Shown: positions 17,669 through 28,100 of the stretch, piece by piece
How positions within the stretch are numbered: position 1 is the first letter of the stretch
Layout of the letters: each line of letters starts with the position of its first letter
Assembly (NCBI GenBank): GCA_029261835.1
Contig: JAJDAO010000103.1
Location: forward strand, 1-64,000
DNA from: Deltaproteobacteria bacterium
GTDB lineage: Bacteria; Myxococcota_A; UBA9160; UBA4427
Reading direction: 5' to 3'
DNA length: 64,000 nucleotides
Notes under the pieces: generated by a model
Databases searched by the model: none
What the model saw: only the letters and a program-made list of their open reading frames with translations
What the model was told of the DNA's origin: nothing
Made by a program: the position numbers and the translations under genes

Positions 17669-17813
17669 TCACCCTCCGCGAGTCCCCCTGGGCGGCGTGG
17701 GGGAGACCCGCCGAGCTGCCCCTCCTGGCTCGTCTGCGGACTCAAAGTCCATGGCCAGGTGACCGATAGGTCAGAGGGGAGAGTGCGCGAGCGGGGAGAA
17801 GTCCATTCGCTCC

Positions 17814-20507
17814 GTGCCCCGCCTCCGGCGAGGAACCGGGGGTGAGATCATCGGTGGGGCGCGGCAGCTCGGCTGCCGGCTCGGAAGGGTGCTGGCCGAC
17901 GTGCGACTGCTGGGACGAATCGTCGCGGGATTTCTCGGACTGCCTCTGCTGCTGGCGGGAAGCTTCGGGCTGGTATCGGCCTATCTCCCCGGTACCGATT
18001 CTCTGCAGCGCGTCTACCAGCTCCTGCAGGCGGCCAATGAAGGCCTGATCGAAGCCGGGTTCGACATTCCCCGTGATGCCTCTGTGACTATGGAGGAGTG
18101 GCTGGCGGGCACCGCGCTGCGCTTCGTCGTGGCACCCACCGCAGTCGTCCTGCTCGCGCTGGCGGCCGGGCTTCGCATGGGTCGCGTCCAGTCCGAGGTG
18201 GCAGCGGAGCCCGAGGGATCCGAGGAAGAGCCTGTCTCGGTCGATAGGCGGGCCGAGAAGAAGCTCCTCAAGGCCGCCGCGGCCATGAAGAAGAAGGGGT
18301 GCCTCGAGGCAGCCGCCGACATGCTGTGGTCGGGCAAACAGTTCGACAAGGCGGCGGACTACTTCCTGGAAGGCGAGCTCTTCATTCGGGCCGCCGAGAT
18401 CCGCCACGATCAGAATCGCTTCATCGAGTCCGCCGAGCTCTATCTCAAGGGCGGTCAGCTCGAGTCTGCCGGTGCGATCTACGCACAGCAGGAGGCGTGG
18501 GGACCTGCCGCCGACTGCTACTTCCAGATCGGAGGCTTGAGCGTGGCGGCCGAGATGTACGACAAGGCGGGCGACTACCAGAAGGCGGCCGACTGCTACG
18601 CCAAGGTCGAATTCTACCGCCACGCCGCCTCGGCCTACGTCAAGGTGAAAGACTGGGCCAAAGCCGCCGACTGTCTCGCGCATGTCTTCCGCGACGAAAA
18701 CCCGAAGGCGAAGAACGACTCCAAGAAGCTCGCCGAGTTGCAGAAGATCGCGCGCCAGGCCGGCAAGCTCTACCACCGAGCGAAACAGCCCGAAGCAGCC
18801 AAGGATATTCTGGAGCAGGGCGAGTGCTGGATCGAGGCGGCGCAGCTTGCACTCTCGCTGGAGAAGTTCGCCGAAGCCGCGGACTACTTCCGAAACGCCG
18901 GCGATCTCGAACGCGCGGCCGAGTCGCTGAAACAGCTCGGAGAGGACGAAGCCGCCGCCCGCATTCTGGGCGAATTCCATCGCGATCGCGGAGAGCTCAA
19001 GGAGGCTGCCGCGCAGATGGAAGAGGCGGGTGATTTTGCCGAAGCGGGTGACATCTATCGCCAGCTCGAGAGCTATGGCGAAGCGGGCAATTGCTATCGA
19101 AGACAGGGCGACCACGCCACGGCAGCCGAGATGTTCAGCGCGTTGGGAGACCGCGGACAGGCCGCTGACTGCTTCGAGAAGGCGGGCCGTTTCGCCGAGG
19201 CGGCCGAATGCTACGCGCTGGCGGGCTCGAGCGACAAGGAGGCGGAGCTTCTCGACAAAGCCGGCGAGCACCTGCGTTCGGGTGAGGTGTATCACCGCGA
19301 AGGGTTCGACGACGAGGCCATCAAGGTGCTGCAGAAAGTGCAGCCCGATGGCGAGGGTTTTGCCACCGCCTCGGCGCTGCTCGGCGACATCTTTCGTTCT
19401 CGCGGCCAGCTCTCGCTGGCGGTCAAGAAGCTTCGGCAGAGCGTGGGAGACGAGGGAATAGGCCGAGGCAATCTGCCGGTCCACTATGCACTGGCCACGA
19501 TTCTGGAGGACAACGAGCAGCACGCCGAGGCAGTCGAGATCTACGAGAAGATCATGGCGTTGGACTACCACTATCAGGATGTCGAGCAGCGGCTGATCCG
19601 ATCTCGTGAGTTTGTGCGAAACGACACACCCCTGTCCGAGAGCGCATTGAACACTGGGACTGGAACCGAGACGGGGAGAACCGTCACGGCATCGAGTCAG
19701 TCGGGGCGTTACCAAGTCGTCGGTGAGCTGGGTCGCGGTGGCATGGGGATCGTGTACAGGGCCAAGGACACGATGCTGGACAGGCTCGTAGCCTTCAAGG
19801 TGCTGCCCGACTCGTTCAAGGAGAACCCGCAGGCACTGGCCAATTTCATGCGTGAGGCCAAGGCGGCTGCAAAGCTGAACCACCCCAATATCGTGACCGT
19901 CTACGACACGGGCGAGCAGGATGGCCGCTACTACATCGCGATGGAGTATGTCGACGGAACCACGCTGAAGGAGATCTTGCGTCGCCGCGGCGTCATATCG
20001 CCAGCCGGCATCTTCCATGTCCTGGTACAAATCTGCGAAGCGCTGGCCTATGCCCATGAGAACAAAGTCGTGCATCGGGACATCAAGTCTGCCAACGCCA
20101 TGTGGACACGCGACAAGAAGGCCAAGATCATGGATTTCGGTCTCGCGAAGGTCGTGGAGGAAGTTCGAAACCACACGACAGTCGTCGCTGGTACGCCGTA
20201 CTACATGAGTCCAGAGCAGACACTTGGAAAGAACATCGATCATCGCACCGACATCTACTCGCTCGGTGTCACGACCTTCGAAATGGCCACTGGCACCGTA
20301 CCGTTCAAAGAGGGCAACATCCCCTATCACCACGTTCATACCCCCGCCCCCGACATTCGCGAGCTGCGCCCAGAGCTGCCTGTTGGCCTCGCCACCATCG
20401 TCAATCGATGCCTCGCGAAGGATCCCGCTCGGCGCTACCAGTCCACCCGTGAGATCCTCGCCGAGGTGAGGGAGTCTCTCGGGAATAGCCAGACGCGCAG
20501 TCGGTAG
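17814..20507 (+). CDS. Membrane-anchored TPR-like repeat protein fused to a Ser/Thr kinase
   Basis: An 897-residue protein. The N-terminus has a hydrophobic segment (about 43-60) and another (about 105-122), suggesting two membrane spans. Residues about 145-600 are a long run of helical TPR-like repeats rich in A-A-D-C-Y, A-A-E-M and A-G-D patterns, then a standard TPR near 570. The Ser/Thr kinase domain fills the C-terminus from about 632: glycine loop GELGRGGMGIVY, lysine in AFKVL, catalytic loop HRDIKSAN (usual proline replaced by serine), DFG about 774, activation segment GTPYYMSPEQ. Most bacterial kinases have the kinase first and repeats after; here the order is inverted. Starts at GTG 17814 after GGGGAGAA. 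Substrates unknown. Confidence 0.88.
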   Translation: MPRLRRGTGGEIIGGARQLGCRLGRVLADVRLLGRIVAGFLGLPLLLAGSFGLVSAYLPGTDSLQRVYQLLQAANEGLIEAGFDIPRDASVTMEEWLAGTALRFVVAPTAVVLLALAAGLRMGRVQSEVAAEPEGSEEEPVSVDRRAEKKLLKAAAAMKKKGCLEAAADMLWSGKQFDKAADYFLEGELFIRAAEIRHDQNRFIESAELYLKGGQLESAGAIYAQQEAWGPAADCYFQIGGLSVAAEMYDKAGDYQKAADCYAKVEFYRHAASAYVKVKDWAKAADCLAHVFRDENPKAKNDSKKLAELQKIARQAGKLYHRAKQPEAAKDILEQGECWIEAAQLALSLEKFAEAADYFRNAGDLERAAESLKQLGEDEAAARILGEFHRDRGELKEAAAQMEEAGDFAEAGDIYRQLESYGEAGNCYRRQGDHATAAEMFSALGDRGQAADCFEKAGRFAEAAECYALAGSSDKEAELLDKAGEHLRSGEVYHREGFDDEAIKVLQKVQPDGEGFATASALLGDIFRSRGQLSLAVKKLRQSVGDEGIGRGNLPVHYALATILEDNEQHAEAVEIYEKIMALDYHYQDVEQRLIRSREFVRNDTPLSESALNTGTGTETGRTVTASSQSGRYQVVGELGRGGMGIVYRAKDTMLDRLVAFKVLPDSFKENPQALANFMREAKAAAKLNHPNIVTVYDTGEQDGRYYIAMEYVDGTTLKEILRRRGVISPAGIFHVLVQICEALAYAHENKVVHRDIKSANAMWTRDKKAKIMDFGLAKVVEEVRNHTTVVAGTPYYMSPEQTLGKNIDHRTDIYSLGVTTFEMATGTVPFKEGNIPYHHVHTPAPDIRELRPELPVGLATIVNRCLAKDPARRYQSTREILAEVRESLGNSQTRSR

Positions 20508-20872
20508 CGGCACCGGCCGGACGTCTCCATCCCCACCCGCAGCGCCAAATCAAGCTAGAAACTCTCAGCGGGTGTCAGACTCGGACGGCCAGGTCCCGGG
20601 CGTTCACAGGGCCGGCAAGAGCGCTATCGTCGAACCGTGCGATCGATTCGACACCCAGGGGCGGTCCCAAGTCATCACCCGAGGCGGAGCGTCGTCTTAC
20701 GGTCTACGTTGCTATCCCGTGGAGAGGAGATTCGCGGTGCAGGCCGACGGCAGCGGGTACCGCCGCTAGCGTTCACGAGTCGGCCTGTCGTGGCGGCTGG
20801 AGCCTGACAGAAGAGCGAGCCCGCCTCGCAGTCGACGATGCAGTCCGATCACCCAGCCTGTGGAGGCGGAAG
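20508..20872. other. 365-base gap between the TPR-kinase gene and lpxC, no gene recognised
   Basis: The only plus-strand frame of note (20572-20769, 65 codons from GTG) has no recognisable family features. I see no clear promoter or terminator, although lpxC must be read from something here or upstream. Composition is as GC-rich as the flanks. Confidence 0.5.
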
Positions 20873-21817
20873 TTGCGGCAGCAGAGAACGATCGCAGAGA
20901 AGGTGTCGTGCACAGGCCTGGGGCTGCACTGCGGCATGCCGGTCGAACTCACACTGCGACCGGCACGTGCGAACACGGGTGTCGTCTTCGTGCGCCGCTT
21001 CGCCGGTGAGAGGGTCGAGATTCGCGCCCGTGCCCGCGCCGTCTGTTCGACCTCTCATGCCACCACGCTTTCAAGCGGCAGGGTGCGGGTCTCGACGGTC
21101 GAGCACTTGTTGGCTGCGCTGCACTCGTTGCAGATCGACAACGTTCGAGCGGAGCTGGACGGGCCGGAGGTGCCCGTGATGGAGGGCAGCGCGCTCTCGT
21201 TCGTTCGTCTGCTGAACGCCGCCGGCATCTACCGCCAGAACGCCCCGGGCGCCTCGATTCGGATCGTCCGTCCCGTCGAGGTGTCGGACGGTGACCGGCT
21301 CATTTCGATCGAGCCCGGGCATGGTTTTCAGATCTCATATGCGGTGGAATTCGCGCATCCGGCGATCGGTCGCCAGGAGTTCGAAGTCCCGCGCCTGACC
21401 TCAGAGGTCTTCGCGCGCGAGATCGCCCCGGCCCGGACGTTCGGGTTCCTCGAGGAAGTCCACGAGCTGTGGCGGACCGGCTTGGCCCGCGGTGGCTCGC
21501 TCGAGAACACGGTGGTGCTCGACGATCGCCGCGTGCTGAATCCAGAGGGCCTGCTCTGGCCCGACGAATTCGTCCGCCACAAGATCCTCGATCTCATCGG
21601 CGACCTCTCGTTGCTTGGCCTGCCGATCCAGGGGCATGTCAGGGTCGAGCGAGGTGGCCACTCCCTGCACCACCGGCTCGCGCGGGCCGTGATCGAGAGT
21701 CCGGAGGCATGGCGCATCATCGGCGGAGTGGATGGGCTGGTGACCAGCCGCCTCGCCCGTCACACGTCGCGCTCGGTGGGCGAGACGAGCGACGAGGTGC
21801 GGGCTCAGAACTCGTAG
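20873..21817 (+). CDS. lpxC: UDP-3-O-acyl-N-acetylglucosamine deacetylase LpxC
   Basis: Catalyses the committed step of lipid A synthesis. The zinc ligands are visible: the histidine of STVEHLLAALHSL, and the histidine and aspartate of HKILDLIGDLSLLG; the EGSALSF and RTFGFLEE segments are also conserved. Length (314) is normal. The start is a TTG at 20873 supported by GGAGG six bases upstream; no better start exists. It ends 13 bases inside the convergent PilZ gene. It is away from other lipid A or division genes, and its presence shows that the host makes lipid A. Confidence 0.94.
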   Translation: MRQQRTIAEKVSCTGLGLHCGMPVELTLRPARANTGVVFVRRFAGERVEIRARARAVCSTSHATTLSSGRVRVSTVEHLLAALHSLQIDNVRAELDGPEVPVMEGSALSFVRLLNAAGIYRQNAPGASIRIVRPVEVSDGDRLISIEPGHGFQISYAVEFAHPAIGRQEFEVPRLTSEVFAREIAPARTFGFLEEVHELWRTGLARGGSLENTVVLDDRRVLNPEGLLWPDEFVRHKILDLIGDLSLLGLPIQGHVRVERGGHSLHHRLARAVIESPEAWRIIGGVDGLVTSRLARHTSRSVGETSDEVRAQNS

Positions 21818-22152
21818 TCTTCCAGCTCTCTGGCCAGCTTCGCGATCGCGTTCCGATCCGTGAACTTGATCCCAGCCCCGCTCGCACGTGTTGGCTCACC
21901 CGGGGCCGCGGGGCTGTTTTGCCAGACGACTCGCCCCTCGGTCTCGTGCAGCTCTTCTCCGTGGGGTAGGCGGAAACGCAGCTTGATGATCGAGCCCGGT
22001 GTCAGTGGCTCGTCCGTCTGAAGGAACATTCCGCCCGCACCGAGAGTCGTCGCGTAGTCACAGCCCACGCCACGTTCGGTTCGGTAATCGACGAGGATCC
22101 TCAAGGTCTGACGTCGGTGCCGGCGTGTGTCCTGGTCGCTGCGTTCAGTCAT
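21805..22152 (-). CDS. PilZ-domain protein
   Basis: A 115-residue single-domain PilZ protein. The arginine motif region RRQTLRILVDY holds an RxxxR; the second c-di-GMP motif is degenerate (TLGAGGMFL where D-x-S-x-x-G is usual), as in the myxobacterial PilZ subfamily, so nucleotide binding is uncertain. The C-terminal half (IKLRFRLPHGEELHETEGRVVW) is the standard PilZ barrel. Encoded 32 bases downstream of the giant TPR gene and probably co-transcribed; overlaps lpxC by 13 bases tail to tail. Confidence 0.85.
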   Translation of the reverse strand: MTERSDQDTRRHRRQTLRILVDYRTERGVGCDYATTLGAGGMFLQTDEPLTPGSIIKLRFRLPHGEELHETEGRVVWQNSPAAPGEPTRASGAGIKFTDRNAIAKLARELEDYEF

Positions 22153-22184
22153 TTCTTACTCCCGTTCTCGGAGGCGCCGGTCCG

Positions 22185-25100
22185 TCAGGCGCCTCGCGAG
22201 ATCTCTCTGCACCAGGCGTCAACCGCTCGCCCGAGCAGCTGCAGGGCGAGGTCCGAACCGGCGACCAGCGCCGTGATGTCGGCACTCTCGCTCGGCCCTG
22301 CCCAGTCTTCACCTTGCTCTTCGCTCGCCAGGGCGATCAGTGCGGTGCGCAGATCGCCCCCAGTTGTGTCGAGTGCCTTGCAGGCGGCCAGCAGACGGAT
22401 CTGCTCCCGCCAGCGCTGGTAGTCGATCGCCTGAACATCACGTATCGCGGTGTCCTCGAGCGACTTCCTGATCTTGCGCCGTGTCCAGCGGCCGAGTGAT
22501 CCATCGAGTGAATGAAGGTACGGGCCGTCGTTGCAGTTTCCGCCTGGATCGGCCGACAGTGCGGTCAGCGTGTAGACGATCGAGCTCAGCTGCTCACTGG
22601 GCAGCCAGCAAAGTCCGGGCGCCGTCAGTGAAGCCTCGGCCTCTCCCACATGCGCCCAGAAATCTTGCATCGCCTGGTCTCCGGCTCGCGCTGGCGGCGA
22701 CGTCTCGGCCAGCACCTCGCCGATCTCCTGCGCTGCGATCTTGCAGATCTGTCGAACGGTCTCCCAGGTGGGTTCCTCCAGCGGTGGTGTCGCCCGCAGT
22801 TGGACCGGTAGGCTGTCGGGCGAGTAGGCCACCTCCTCGGGTGAAGCGATTCCGAGCGCCCGCAGCACCGCCAGACCGAGACTGCTGGATTTCTCGAGGT
22901 CTCGCCGGCGAGAGATTTCGAGCAGGGCTCGCAGCGAGCTCTGCCGTGTGGGGTTGTCGCCCAGCAGATCTTGGTGATGGCAGACGGCGTCCTCCCAGCG
23001 CCCGGGAACATGAGCGAGCAGGGTTGCCAGAGGCTTGCGCGCTTGGCTCAGGCCCGGCCGCAGCTCGAGCGCGCGTTCGTAGCAGCAAATCGCCTGTTGC
23101 ACGTTCTCCAGCGGGCCGGACATGAGCCGCCCCCTCTCGAGGTGTATCTGGGCGAGCTCCAAGCTGTCCGGCTCCGGGTGAGCAGACGCGAATCGTTCCA
23201 ATGCCTCCGCTGCAGCGTACCAGTCGCCCATCGACCGCAGCAGACGCGCCTCGGCCAGCGCCGCCTCCGCACAGCGCGCATCTCCGCGTGCCGCATCGCC
23301 GTAGGCCTCGGCGGCCTTCCGCACCTCTTCGCGTTGGTCCAGGACCCGGCCGCGGATTAGCGATACGCGAGCGCGTAGCTCGCGCTCGGTGACATGCTCC
23401 AAGGCGAGATCGCCCGTGCTCAGGGCTTCTTCCGTCCGGTCGAGGTCGAGCAGGAGCTCACTCAGCAGCACCCAGGTGCGCTGTAGGTCGGCATCCTCAG
23501 ACAAGGCCTTTCGCAAGTGGGCTTCGCTCGCCTCGAGGTCTCCGTTGTTCAGCAGATGCTCGGCTGCCTGCAGATGGGATCGCGCGCGGGAGCCGCGATC
23601 TTCATCCTGACAGATCCAGCTCTCCAGAGCGCTGACCGCGAGGTCGTCCCGACCCGCTTGCTCGTGGATCCGCACCGAGCCCTCGTGTGCCATCGAGAGG
23701 CTCGGGTCGATCTCCAGGGCTTCTTGGTAGCGCGCCAGCGCCGTACTGTTGTCGCTCTCGTGCTCGAGACACCGGGCCACAGCGGCGAGCTGCCAGGCGC
23801 GGCGCGAATTGCTGCCGTGCATTTCCAGACGGGCCTGTAGCAGCTTGCGGGCGGCGTCGTATTCGCCGAGCTCGAACACGATCTCACCCTGCGCGTCCAT
23901 CGCCTCGCGATGGTCGGGATCCAGCTCCAGCGCCGCGGCGTAGAAGCGCGCGGCCTGCTCCAGGCGCTGCTGCGCCCGCGCCGTTCGCCCGCCCACCAGT
24001 GCGCTGGCGAGTTGCCGCTCACCGTCCAGTTGATCGCCGGCGGAAGCCAATTCGAGCGCGAGCCCCGCCGCCTCTTCGGCCACGTCGAGTTGTTCGAGGC
24101 GTTCCGCCACTCGTGCCAGCTCGGCGTGGGCTCGTGCCAGACCGGGGTCGCGCTGCGTTGCACGGCGCAGCAGCTGTGCAGCGGCTTCGGCGTCAGCGCC
24201 CTCGCTGAGTTCGGCTGCGCGCACCAGTAGCAGCGCCGCCTCCTTGGGATCGCGGAGGTCGGCCGCCCGCTGCAGGGCTTCGCTCGCCCCCGACAGATCG
24301 GCTCGCTGCTCGTACAGCCGCGCCAAAGTCTCCCAGCTCTCGGCGTTGCCGTCCGCCAGTCGTGTCGCCGTGAGCGCTCGCTCCAGGGCGGCGTCTGATC
24401 TTCCGAGCTCCTCGAGTGCTCCCACGACGGCGAGGTGATCCCTGCAGCTCGCGCCCGATTCGGGGTCGTCGCACCAGTGTGCGAAGGCCTCCGAGAAGCG
24501 CTCCACGTCGTCGACTGCCCGATAGAGGCTCGCCAGAGTGAGCTGATCTGGAGCGGAGAGTCGAGAGATCCGGGCTGCCGCTTCAAAACCGCGGAGTGCT
24601 CGCTGCGGGTCGTCGGTGTGCTCGCAAGCGATTCGCCCGTTCTGAAGCCAGAGCCAGTGGCGGCGATCCGGATCGTCTTCGCCGAGGATGTCGACTTCCA
24701 GCTCGAACAGGTCGAGCGCCTCGCTCCAGTCCTCGCATTGTTCGACCAATTGCTCGAGTGAGCGGAGCGCGTCGAGGTCGCCGGGCGATGCCTCGAGCGC
24801 CGCCCGGTAGGCTTCGATCGCGCGTTCTGGTGCCTGCAGGCGCTGGCGACAGATATCGCCCAGCCGTTTTTGCAGGGCCAGTAGCTCACGCGCAGCCCAG
24901 CGGTTCGGCAGCGCCAGCTCGAGCTCGATACTGCGCGCGACTTCCGACCAGTCTCGCAGACACTCGCAAACGTGTCGCAGCCCGCGGATGGCGGCGAGAC
25001 ACGATGGCTGTCTCGCCAGCACTTCGCGATACGCCTGTGCAGCCGCCGCTGGGGCGTGCAGCGACTCGGTTCGCAGCTGTGCCAGCTCGAGCCATTCCTC

Positions 25101-28100
25101 CGAGTCACCCCGGTCGCGCGCGAGACGTTTCTCGAGTTGTCCGCCGAGCGCGACGAGGTTTCCGCTCGCCCGGAGTCGTCCGATCAGCTCCAGCTCGGCT
25201 CTTTCGAGCCGTTCCGGCGACAATCCCTCCTCACCGGTTTGCTCGGCCTGCTCGACGAGGGCGAGCAGGGCCCGCAAGTGGCCGGTCGCCTCGTCGGGCA
25301 GCCCGAGATCCCTAGCGTAGGTGTTGGCCAGCTCCCAGTGGAGGTCCGCGCACCGCGGTCTGTCTGCTGCCGTTCGGGTCGTGAGCCAAGTGAACTCTGC
25401 CTCGGCAGCTCGGACCCACGCGTCCGTCTGCCCCGCTGCTCGCAGGTTCTCCTGCAGCTCACGCAGCAGAATCGGAAAGAGTTCGTCGTCTTCAGCAGCG
25501 GTTGCTTCGCAAAGGGAGACGGCGCTCACCAGGTGTGCGGCGGCGCGGTCCGGTTCGGCGAATGACGTAGACAAGATCGTGGCCGCTTCGCGATGCAGAC
25601 CAATGCGCTCCTCCGGAGCCGCCAGCTCCAGCAGCGCCTCCAGCACGTCGACTCTTCTGTGCGCCCGCCCCGCAAGCTTGTAGAGGCGATCGAGTTCACG
25701 CAGCACCGGAGCGGCGCCGTTCGGCGCCACGGTTCGAGCTATTTCGTACGCGGTGATCGCGCGAGCCGGTGATTGCAGATCTCGTTCGAGGACTCGCGCT
25801 CGCTGTAGCTGCAGATCGTGTGTCTGCTCGGGGTCGCTCACCAGCGAGAGCTCCAGCTCGAGAGCCCGCAGCAGTGCTTCGGGACGACCCGCCTGACGAT
25901 GGACGTCGGCCATACGCGCCACCACGTCGGCGTCATCGGGACGCTCGGCCCGCAGCCTCTGCAGCCACGGGAGCTGCGCGTCGCTCGAGACGTGCTGCCG
26001 GGCGATCTCGGCTGCGCGTTCGAGGATTGGGACGCGCTCCTCTTCTGTGCACGCGTGGCTCTCGAGGTGCAGACAGTCGAGAACCGCCGGCCAGCGTTCG
26101 AGCTTCTGCAATACGGAACAGAGAGATCGACGGGCTCGCCCGTTATCGGGATCGAGGGCGATCGCTTCGCGATAGGCGCTTGCCGCCTCCTCGGGACGCT
26201 CGAGAGCGCCCGCCAGCAGATCGCCCCGCCTTTCGAGCAGCCCGGTCGCTGATGCGAGGTCGCCGCCGCTTGCCAGACGCGCCTCGATCAAGCGGAGGAT
26301 CTCTTCCTGCAGTCCGAGCTGTTCACTCAGCTCTACCGCGGCGTCGAATGCGACACTTCGCTCTGGCTCGACACTCAGCACCTTCTGCAGCTGCGCCAGC
26401 GCATCCTCGGGACGCGCGAGCTGCTCTCTTAGCAACTCGGCTAGCTCGATTCGCAGCGGAACCTGCTCCAGCGCCGAGAGTCGCGGAATCTCGCCTTCGA
26501 GCAGCGATGCGAGCGACTGCGCGTCGCCCAGCTCACGGTAGAGGTCGCGCAGCACCGCCTCGATCTCGCGGTCCCCGGGGCAATCGACCAAGGCGGCGCA
26601 GTAGGCTTCGACTGCCTCTCCGGTCTCTCCCGCTTCGCGCAACACGCTGCCCAGCCGCAGCATCCACCCGGCCTTCTCCTCAGCAGCATCACAGCGCCCG
26701 CTCGCCCGGCGACAGAGATCGACCAATTCATCGACGGCGCCCGCCCTCGCATATAGCTCGGCGAGCGGCTCGCTCACCAGCCCGACCGGGCCGATCTCCG
26801 CCAGCGCCTCTTCAAGCGTCCCGATTGCGCCATCGACATCGTCCAATCGATCGGCCAGCAGATCGGCGACACGCAGTTGCAGCGAGACGCGCTGGTCGGG
26901 GTCTCGCTCGTCTTCGTCACGCCTGGCGTCGAGACGGCCCCGAAGCAGCCGCGCCACCTCGGTGAGGCGACCTTCGGACTCGTAGTGGTCGATCAGGAAC
27001 TCACTTGCCCGCGAGTGTCCGGCGTCGAGTTCGAGCACGCGTTCGTAGTGTCCGCGAGCCCTGACGAGGAGCTTGGAATCTGCTGAATCCTCGGCCGTTG
27101 CGAGCTTGCTGCACAGATCCGCCGCTTTGGATCGCAGGATCAGCTCCCGACGGATATCGGGCTGACAGTCGAGCTCCGCTTCCAACGCGTGCAGCAGGTC
27201 TTCTGGGCGCTCGAGCTCGTCGTAGAGCTGTGCCAGCTGCCGCCACGTCTCGGCGTTTTCCGGCTGCAAACGACCGATTGATTCCAAGTGTTCGATGCCG
27301 CCTTCGCGATCCGCCAGTCGATCGCGGCAGATTACCGCCAGACGCTCGTGCAGCTGCAGGTCATCCTCGCCGGGGCCCCCTCGCAGGTTGTCCTCTAGAC
27401 GTCGGCGCAGTGTGGCCCAGTCGCCCCGTCGCTCGAGCAGGCACACGAGCCGGGCGGCGGCCAGGGTGCCGATCGAGGCGTCGTCCATCTGGTCGGCCAG
27501 AGCCGTGTAGAGGCTCTGCGCGTTCTCCTCGTCTTCGAGCGCCTCTTCCAGGATGACTGCGCGTTCGAACTCGATGTGTGCTCTCGCGCTTGCGTCCTCT
27601 TCGTTTCGCGCGCGACTCTCCAGCAGCAGCGCGAGGCCAGCCGAGTCATTGCCGGATCGCAGAGCTTGCTCGAGCCCCGTAGTGGCCTCCTGGCAGCCCG
27701 GGTTGCGGTCTCGGATGCTGCGAAAGAGGCTCGCCGCCTGCTCGGCCTGGCCGAGCTGGTCCAGCAGCAGATGAGCCCTGCGCAGGTCGATCTCCTCTGC
27801 GTCGTCGCTGTCATCGGGCACTGCTCGCCGGCGTTCGAGAAGCCGCTGTGCCAGCTCTTCGAAGCGGCCCGCCCTCTCGAGCAGGGCCTCCAGGCGTTCC
27901 GGCGCACCCGCAGGTCGAGCCGGCATGTCGCAGAGGCGCCATAGCACGACGATGGCCGCCTCCATGTCACCGAGCTGTGTTTCGAGGAGCGTTGTCAGCT
28001 CGTCCAGGCAGCGAGCCTGCTCATCGGCGGGCAGTGTGTCGGCAAGCCGCCGCTGGACGCGCGCCACATCGTGCAGCTGGTGGCCGGCTTCATAGCGGCG

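Noticed and set aside
17742..20513. 923-codon open frame on the minus strand
   Set aside because: It lies entirely antisense to the TPR-kinase gene, which has clear kinase motifs. Long antisense frames are usual in GC-rich genes with strong third-position bias.
20572..20769. 65-codon plus-strand frame in the gap before lpxC
   Set aside because: No recognisable family or ribosome binding site; could be chance.
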